From Eucommia ulmoides (taxonomy: Eukaryota > Streptophyta > Magnoliopsida > Garryales > Eucommiaceae), in contig CM028340.1 of NCBI GenBank assembly GCA_016647705.1, forward strand, positions 16,755,001 to 16,819,000: a DNA stretch of 64,000 nucleotides, in the 5' to 3' direction. Shown here one piece after another: positions 58,336-64,000 of the stretch. Under the pieces are notes generated by a model. The model was not told where the DNA came from and searched no databases. It saw nothing but the letters and a program-made list of their open reading frames with translations. Made by a program: the position numbers and the translations under genes. Position 1 is the stretch's first letter, and each line of letters starts with the position of its first letter.

Positions 58336-58402
<67 letters not shown>
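58336..58402. repeat. (TA)n(GA)n microsatellite at the Helitron insertion site
   Basis: TA units from 58336 to about 58376, then GA units to about 58402. The left flank of the Helitron (48201-48210) is also a TA run, so the element split a TA tract. Confidence 0.95.
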
Positions 58403-58403
<1 letters not shown>

Positions 58404-59044
58404 ACCGTCCAGATTTAGACGACGCCGGCGAGATGACGAACACAACCTAGACGACAAACTAGCGTGACGAACACGATCGTACTGATTTTTGAGCAGGCGA
58501 AGAAGCGTCAGGAAAGTAAAAATGGCGGCCAAATTGCGAAAATTCAGGAAAGGAAGATCTTGGATCTGGAACAGTGAGCACAAGGTATAAAGAGATAAAG
58601 AAAGAGGGGGACTCGAGAGAGAGGCACACGGCTGAATGAAAAAGAGGATGGGAATTGGGTTTCTCCGATTTACTCGAAAATAAGAGGTGTGGAGTCACGT
58701 CTGTTTATTAAATTAGTTAACGGTCGAAAGAATTTAAACGAACAATGTTTTACAGACTTTAAACTAACAATATTTTATAAAAAAGACTATAATGAGTGTT
58801 TAAAATAATTTTTTTTCTTTTGAGATGAACTCTGTTAAAAAAAAATTCAATTTATTTGTTGAAATAGTAATTGATTAATTTTACTTTATTTATTATTTTT
58901 AATTCAAAATATATTAAAATGCACGAAAGTATAGGGATCTGGAATACATATAGCAATAAAATGTCATACTGTTGGAGATTGCATATAACTTCCAATCGAT
59001 GACTTGATTCAAATGACCAAAATTTCCCTGGAAAAGAAATGGAA
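58403..59044. other. Spacer between the Helitron and the DUF761 gene
   Basis: 58403-58690 is GC-richer and C/T-rich on the minus strand, with the look of a transcript leader, but frames there are not recognised. 58700-59044 is AT-rich and would hold the 3' UTR of the minus-strand gene. Confidence 0.4.
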
Positions 59045-59677
59045 TTACTTCTCATTGTGATGCAACATCTCCTTGTACCTCCGAAACGACTCCAGCCTCT
59101 GTAACTGTAATTGCCGCTTAGACCGATTGATGAAGTCATCGGCCTTCACATCGACCCCTCCGTCTTCCTCAGATGAACTCGCCTCCGTTATCCTCCCTTT
59201 CCTGTGCCTCACCGTCTCCGGTCGCCGCACTTCCACCGCCTCATCCGTCTCGGTACTCACAGAGATCGCCGCTCTTTTCGGAGGCGCTCCTGATCACGTG
59301 ATGTCCAAGCCCTCATCGGGTTTGGGTTCGGCTTCCACAATTCGGGTCTCTAGAGGAGATGGGTCGGGTTGATCATCGGACCGGCGGAGGGTAAAATTGA
59401 TGGATTTGACTCTCTCTAGAATAGACGGCGCTCGGAAGAGCTGCTGTGCGATGTCGTGTTCGCCAGAGTTTTGCCTTTTCCGTTCGTTTTGGGATCTGAG
59501 GCTTGAACTGATAAAGAGGGTGACGATGACGAGGTTGAGGAGGCAGAAAAGGACGGTGGGTGTGAACCAGCCGGTGACGGCGGCCCACATGGAGGCAGCC
59601 ACGGGTTCGGCTTCGGACATGGCTGGCGCGACCTCGTCCTGAGACTTTTTGGACGCTGCAAAGAAAATGAGAGACAT
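59045..59677 (-). CDS. DUF4408/DUF761 small membrane protein gene, with an in-frame TGA
   Basis: One minus-strand frame of 210 codons runs from the ATG at 59677 to the TGA ending at 59045. A second, family-like start is MSEAEPVAAS at 59620. Near residues 30-60, MWAAVTGWFTPTVLF and the hydrophobic run after it match DUF4408, with one membrane segment. The middle has RAPSILERVKSINF. The C-terminus has DDFINRSKRQLQLQRLE and YKEMLHH, the DUF761 (cotton-fibre-type) end. Intronless and of typical length (about 200-250). Function in this family is poorly known; some members respond to pathogens. A TGA at 59294-59296 interrupts the frame between the two domains, in a context where CGA would fit. It is either a recent pseudogene or a base error. 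Codons are GC-richer than the surroundings, as expected of a host gene. Confidence 0.78.
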
Positions 59678-59720
59678 TTAATATGGCTTTGGATTCTGAA
59701 GTGGGAGTGAGCTGGACGTG

Positions 59721-59729
59721 TATATAATA
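59721..59729 (-). promoter_or_regulatory. TATA-like box of the DUF761 gene
   Basis: The minus strand reads TATTATATA about 45-50 bases upstream of the ATG at 59677 and about 100 upstream of the ATG at 59620, a suitable spacing for a plant promoter with a short leader. Confidence 0.5.
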
Positions 59730-59730
59730 G

Positions 59731-61320
59731 TCGCCCAGCAGAAAATACAGTGCTACTGTGATTAGAAAAAGGACAAAGAAGTTGACTTGACCATATTGAG
59801 TTTATATTATTATTTAATTATCACATGATGCACCTCTAGTCATGTTGAGTTGGAAGGAAGATTAGTTGGGAAAAAAAAATAGGAGGTTAATATTTTGGGG
59901 GTTATTATCCAATTTTAAATCAGTGTTGAAACTACTAATTAAATTGAATTATTTTTTAAACGATCCGTCCTCGTGTCGTTTTGCAGACTAATATATCCCT
60001 ATTAATAAATTGTTACTTTCCATATACATGTCACGATCAATTTTTTTTTTTCAATTGTGATTGTTTTTCAATAAATTTTTTTACACCACAATAATCTATT
60101 ATCATCATCATCTTCAAAATGAGATATCAATTTTTTTTTTTTTTTTTTTTTAAATTCGGGATTAAAGTGCATGTGAATGTTATATATAACAATAAATATG
60201 GTGTTAATGTTATATATAATATCACTACAATATATGTGTCCTATGAATATTGAATATAACATGTGATGTAATAGAAACTGACATCCTGATATATATATCA
60301 AACAACAAACATATATAATTTTTTTGTTTAGATATAATATCAATTAGTGTTGATAATAACAGAAATTATATGAACGTGTTGAATGTAACAAGAATTATTG
60401 ATAAAAGTGATTTGGACAAATTATATGAACGTATTGAATATAATATTACTTCCTAATAAAAATGATTTGGATATTGCATATAGCATTCACATGTGTTTTT
60501 TTAATATATAGGATTATGTTGAATGTAACACGAATATAAAAATTAAACTTTTTGAAAATATCATATTAAATATAATATAAATCAGAAAATTTATGAAAAA
60601 ATAGTGAACGAAATACATTTTGAAAATTTTATTTAGACCAATTTGAATATATAATTAGATCGATCCTGACAAAAATGTGTACAATAATAATTATTTTTCT
60701 TTGAATAAAATAATTTTATTGTGGAAACCGTTATATATAATAACAAAGGTTGAATATGAAAATATTGAATCCCGCAAATCTCGTAAATACAAATTAGTTA
60801 TGTAAATTTTTGTATTTTTTAAATTTTGGATTTAACGGTTCGAAAAATCTATACACTGAAATTAGTTGATTCATGTTCAAACGATTAGTAATTTTATGTT
60901 TAATTTGAGATCACCCTATAATTTTTGCCTTTCTTAAATTAAGCTTTGTTATATTTTCGTGGACCATGGATGATAAATGGATGTGTATTAATGTTCATTG
61001 TCGTATTGACAAATCCCAATCGAACATGCTAATATTGTAATTCGTTTTTTGGGCCACATGTTCATACAATCCAGGGGAGGAGTCGCGAAGGTTACTACGT
61101 AAGGTGATGAGGTCATGTTAATTTAATAAATACACGCACTATTTAATGTAATGAGTGGTGTGATACATTTTTATTTTTATTTTTATTATTAGTTTTTTTT
61201 TTTTTTTTAATGTGTAGGTGTAGGGTTGTTAAGGCCCATTATAGTTTCTTCAAAAAAAATCTCAGATTTTATCACTCACACCCCCTATTATCTTTGAGAT
61301 AGAGAGGCACAAAAATCAAG
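59731..61320. other. AT-rich intergenic DNA with minor repeats
   Basis: No gene. A T24 run lies at 60129-60152. An imperfect ~58-bp tandem pair with ATATGAACGTGTTGAATGTA lies at about 60363-60480. Several TATATAT stretches occur. Confidence 0.5.
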
Positions 61321-61322
61321 TT

Positions 61323-61327
<5 letters not shown>

Positions 61328-61361
<34 letters not shown>
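61328..61361. repeat. (TA)n microsatellite
   Basis: About 17 alternating TA units. Confidence 0.93.
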
Positions 61362-61364
<3 letters not shown>

Positions 61365-61740
61365 TTAATTTATTTTAATTTAATTTTCAAAAAATAAACC
61401 ATTTCAATTTATTTACAAAAGTCTCATAAGTGGGGATTGAAAATCCTGACTTTAAAATAAATTTCAACTTATTTACAAAAACCTCATAAACTGGAATTCC
61501 CAATCCCGACTATTTACAGCCGGAATTTGCAATCCCAACTTTACCCTATTTTTAAGAAAAAATAAAATTGGAATTTGTAATCTTAGTTATACGGTCCTAA
61601 TATTTAAAAATATATATATAATGATGGGCCCCAAGGCCTATTACTAATTTATTTTTATACCCATATACACATTTAAGTTTAGAGAAAAATTCAATTGACA
61701 TATAGTAATTGTTTGTTGTACAATAATATTTACATCACCC
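61362..61740. other. AT-rich spacer with short direct repeats
   Basis: The words TTTCAATTTATTTACAAAA (61402, 61465) and GGAATT.CAATCCCGACT (about 61490-61540) repeat, but there is no coding capacity. Confidence 0.4.
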
Positions 61741-61747
61741 ATTTGTT

Positions 61748-61925
61748 ATGTTGCTGTTGACATTATTGTTGTATAGTAGTATTTGCATCTTCTCATTTAT
61801 CATGTTGCTATTAATATTGTTATTGGGTAGTAATATTTACATCTCTCCATTAATTATGTTGTTATTAATATTATTGTTGGGTAGTAATATTTGCATCTCC
61901 CCATTAATTATGTTGCAATTGATGT
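61748..61925. repeat. 54-bp tandem repeat, about 3.3 copies
   Basis: Units begin ATGTTGC/ATGTTGT at 61748, 61802, 61856 and 61910, exactly 54 bases apart. Because 54 is a multiple of three, a repeated open frame results by chance. Confidence 0.93.
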
Positions 61926-62052
61926 ACTGAGAGAATATGTATTTGAATTTATTTTAAGTAATAAATATACAAGTAGTGTCATCTCAATATGGACTTGCAA
62001 GGGTTGCCCATTTTAATTTTAGGGGTTTTCCTCCAAAACTCTCATTCCAAGG

Positions 62053-62091
62053 TGGAACAACTTTTTAAGTCCCACTTAAAAAGTTGTTCCA
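62053..62091. repeat. Perfect 18-bp inverted repeat with 3-base loop
   Basis: TGGAACAACTTTTTAAGT (62053-62070), CCC, then its exact complement (62074-62091). It could form a cruciform or RNA hairpin, or be the scar of a fold-back element. Confidence 0.93.
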
Positions 62092-62172
62092 TCATAAATC
62101 ATCTTTTATTAAAAGTTGTCCCAAAAGGACCGAAACTCCCTTACTAATATTTTTAAATGACAATATTACCCT

Positions 62173-62900
62173 TCAAATATAATAAATAAAAGAGTAGTGG
62201 GAGCTCTTTATTTCATTTTCACCTCTTCTCTCTTTCTCTCTCTGAAGCTCATCGGTGTCGCTTGGTCTGGCGCTACGACCGCCGTTCGTCGCCGTCGCTT
62301 TACTCGCCGTCGTCGTTGCTACTTTCAGCACTAGCGTTGTGCTTTTCCACCGCCTTCGTTTCGATTCGCCGTTCGTTGCTTCGATTCGTCGGCTGTTCGT
62401 CGCTTCAATTCGTCGGCCGTTCGTCGTCTCCATCGATTCCGCTTCTATCGTCGCCGCTCGTCTCCGCAGGTGTTGTCGTCATCTCTTTCATCAATAAGAT
62501 CTAGCTAGATCTAACCAGATCTAGGTTAGATCTGAGTACATCTGCCATCTCATGCTCTGTTCGTTGTCTACCTTCGGTCGTCTCCTTTGATTCGGTTAGT
62601 ATCTCAGTTCATACCCAGATCAATTTTTGGACCCCTCTCTCGATCTCTCTCTACATTTGCTGCTACTATTTGATTTGTTTTAGGTTTTGCTTTGTGCAGG
62701 TTACCAGATTCCGTAGATGGTTTTCGGTTGTACCAACTTCGTGCAGGTTACCAGATCTCCACGGTTGTTTTGATTTTTTGGATTGTTTTCATCTTTCTCC
62801 AATTTTCATGAGAATGTGTAAACTGAAGGCTTTATTTGTCCACTTTGTTATGATTTGATTCTTCTATTTAGAAGTTGAGATTTAGAGTTTTATAATTTTT
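62173..62900 (+). other. 5'-UTR-like segment, gene not identified
   Basis: CTCTTTCTCTCTCTGAAGC (62228-62246) and a CGTCG-rich stretch (62260-62480) stand out from the AT-rich surroundings and look like a plant transcript start. A 48-bp direct pair with GTGCAGGTTACCAGAT lies at about 62695-62765. The frames at 62255-62504 are low-complexity and not recognised. It may be the first exon and leader intron of a gene or element extending beyond the window. Confidence 0.3.
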
Positions 62901-62904
62901 AGTA

Positions 62905-64000
62905 GATATCTACTTAATTTTTTTTTTTTAGTGGATTTCCACTTCGATTTTTTATAGTAATATATCAATAGAGATATTGATATATCCACTTAAATATATT
63001 TAGCTGCTACGTTTTATTTTCTGATTTTTGCTTTTTTGGATCGTTTTCATTTGAGTTGATTTGTTTGTGGTTTTTTGGATAGAAATTGTATGTGTTGCTA
63101 CATATTCATGATGGATAACTATGGCACTTGTTTAGTGTTTCTATTGTTAGAATTCTGTTTCTGTTCCCAAAAATCTAGGAACTTAAACAAAAAATATGGG
63201 AACACAATTTTTTTCCCTGTTCGGTTCTCAATATTTAGAACAATTTTTAAAAAACTAAACATATTTTTCCCACATTTCTGTTTCTGCTTCTCAAAAATAG
63301 TTATCTGGATATATAGGCACTAAACAAACGCCACCTAAGGAAGTAGGTTTATATTGCTTCCTTAACTCATTTAGTTGTTACTTGGTGTCTTTATAGTTTA
63401 TAGTATTGTTGAAAAACCAAAGCCAATATCGTACTTACAAACTACATGATGATTTGTTTGTGGTTTTATCTATTTGTGTGTAATTGTTTCGTTTAAGTAG
63501 ATATCAACTTATTGATTTAGATTTTCGGATTGGTTGCAGTGATTTTCATTCGGCTTATTTTTAATAGATATCTACTTAGTAGATTTAGTGGATTCTATAA
63601 TATTTAGTGGATATCTACCTAATTTCACCTATAAGTCTTATAGAAACACAGTGAGTTTTATAATATTCAGTGGATATCTACTTAATTTATTTTCAGTAGA
63701 TATCTACTTAGTAGATTTAGTGGGTTCTATAATATTTAGTGGATCTAAAAGTCTTGTAGAAACACAATGAGTTCTATAATATTTAGTGGATATCTACTTA
63801 ATTTATTTTCAGTGGACATTTACTTAATTTATTTTCAGTGGATATCCACTTAGATTATTTTTTCAAGTGGATATTAACTCGCATTAAATTTGGTTAGATG
63901 TGAGCAATTTTAAATTTTTTTTTTTATTTTCGATGGATATTTACTTAAATTATATTTCAGTAGATTTCTAGTTAGATTATTTTCAATGAAATTTTATGCA
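62905..64000. repeat. Cluster of the 16-bp palindrome AAGTGGATATCCACTT and variants
   Basis: About 15 variants of AGTGGATATCTACTTA are present, concentrated at 63500-63990; the copy at about 63837 is nearly a perfect palindrome. Between them TTTATTTTCAGT and TTCTATAATATTTAG recur, so parts are tandem units of about 70-130 bases. The array runs off the window. Confidence 0.88.

Noticed and set aside
58332-58698. Minus-strand frames next to the TA/GA microsatellite
   Set aside because: Leader-like C/T-rich sequence plus microsatellite; no recognised protein.
62173-62504. Frames in the CGTCG-rich segment
   Set aside because: Low-complexity Arg/Ser/Val-rich translations in several frames, consistent with a GC-rich leader rather than a coding exon.

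Overview
This window is AT-rich plant nuclear DNA, almost certainly from a flowering plant. It is dominated by nested transposable elements and has one recognisable host gene, near the right end. The evidence for a plant is: Ty3/gypsy elements with a tRNA-Asp-type primer site; SIRE-like Ty1/copia elements with LTRs of about 2.2 kb and a tRNA-iMet-type primer site; a rolling-circle Helitron whose RepHel gene has spliceosomal introns; a captured CYP90-like (brassinosteroid-type cytochrome P450) fragment; and a DUF4408/DUF761 gene. No tRNA, rRNA or CRISPR was seen. Layout: 1-5295 is a non-autonomous gypsy-type element (A) whose left LTR runs off the window. 5296-9792 is a host repeat (G) holding a left-truncated copia LTR, itself split by an opposite-strand solo LTR with duplication GCTAG. 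9793-16029 is a second complete non-autonomous gypsy-type element (B) with duplication ATAGT. 16030-19530 holds a minisatellite, a Tat/Ogre-like leader remnant and a second copy of G. 19625-24607 is a pair of copia LTRs facing each other with an inverted internal fragment between them, and a gypsy solo LTR inside the right one. 24608-26738 is promoter/UTR/intron-like DNA. 26739-46913 is an old copia element (D). D is interrupted first by a solo LTR (31237-33384) and then by an 11.5 kb SIRE-like copia element (E, 33737-45287, duplication ATTAT). In E, the reverse transcriptase/RNase H block is inverted relative to gag, protease and integrase. 46914-48210 is repeat-rich spacer. 48211-58335 is a Helitron with recognisable ends: 5' TC, and a 3' hairpin followed by CTAG, inserted between A and T in a TA tract. 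It carries a five-exon RepHel gene with two in-frame stops and two frameshifts, a minus-strand CYP90-like P450 fragment, a Gag-like fragment and several internal tandem duplications. 58336-64000 holds a TA/GA microsatellite, the DUF4408/DUF761 gene on the minus strand with one in-frame TGA, AT-rich spacer, a 54-bp tandem repeat, a perfect 18-bp hairpin, a 5'-UTR-like segment and, at the far right, a cluster of a 16-bp palindrome. Working order: the genes are mostly dead element genes. Gag, protease, integrase, RT and RNase H would package and integrate the copia elements, and Rep plus helicase would drive rolling-circle Helitron movement. Many nonsense codons look like C-to-T changes, as expected of methylated repeats. 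The most unusual recurring signal is that each LTR family, although unrelated in sequence, carries a cluster of its own short palindrome upstream of its TATA-like box. Two elements (B and E) repeat that cluster in their internal region, and in E it lies ahead of a second TATA-like box and ORF.
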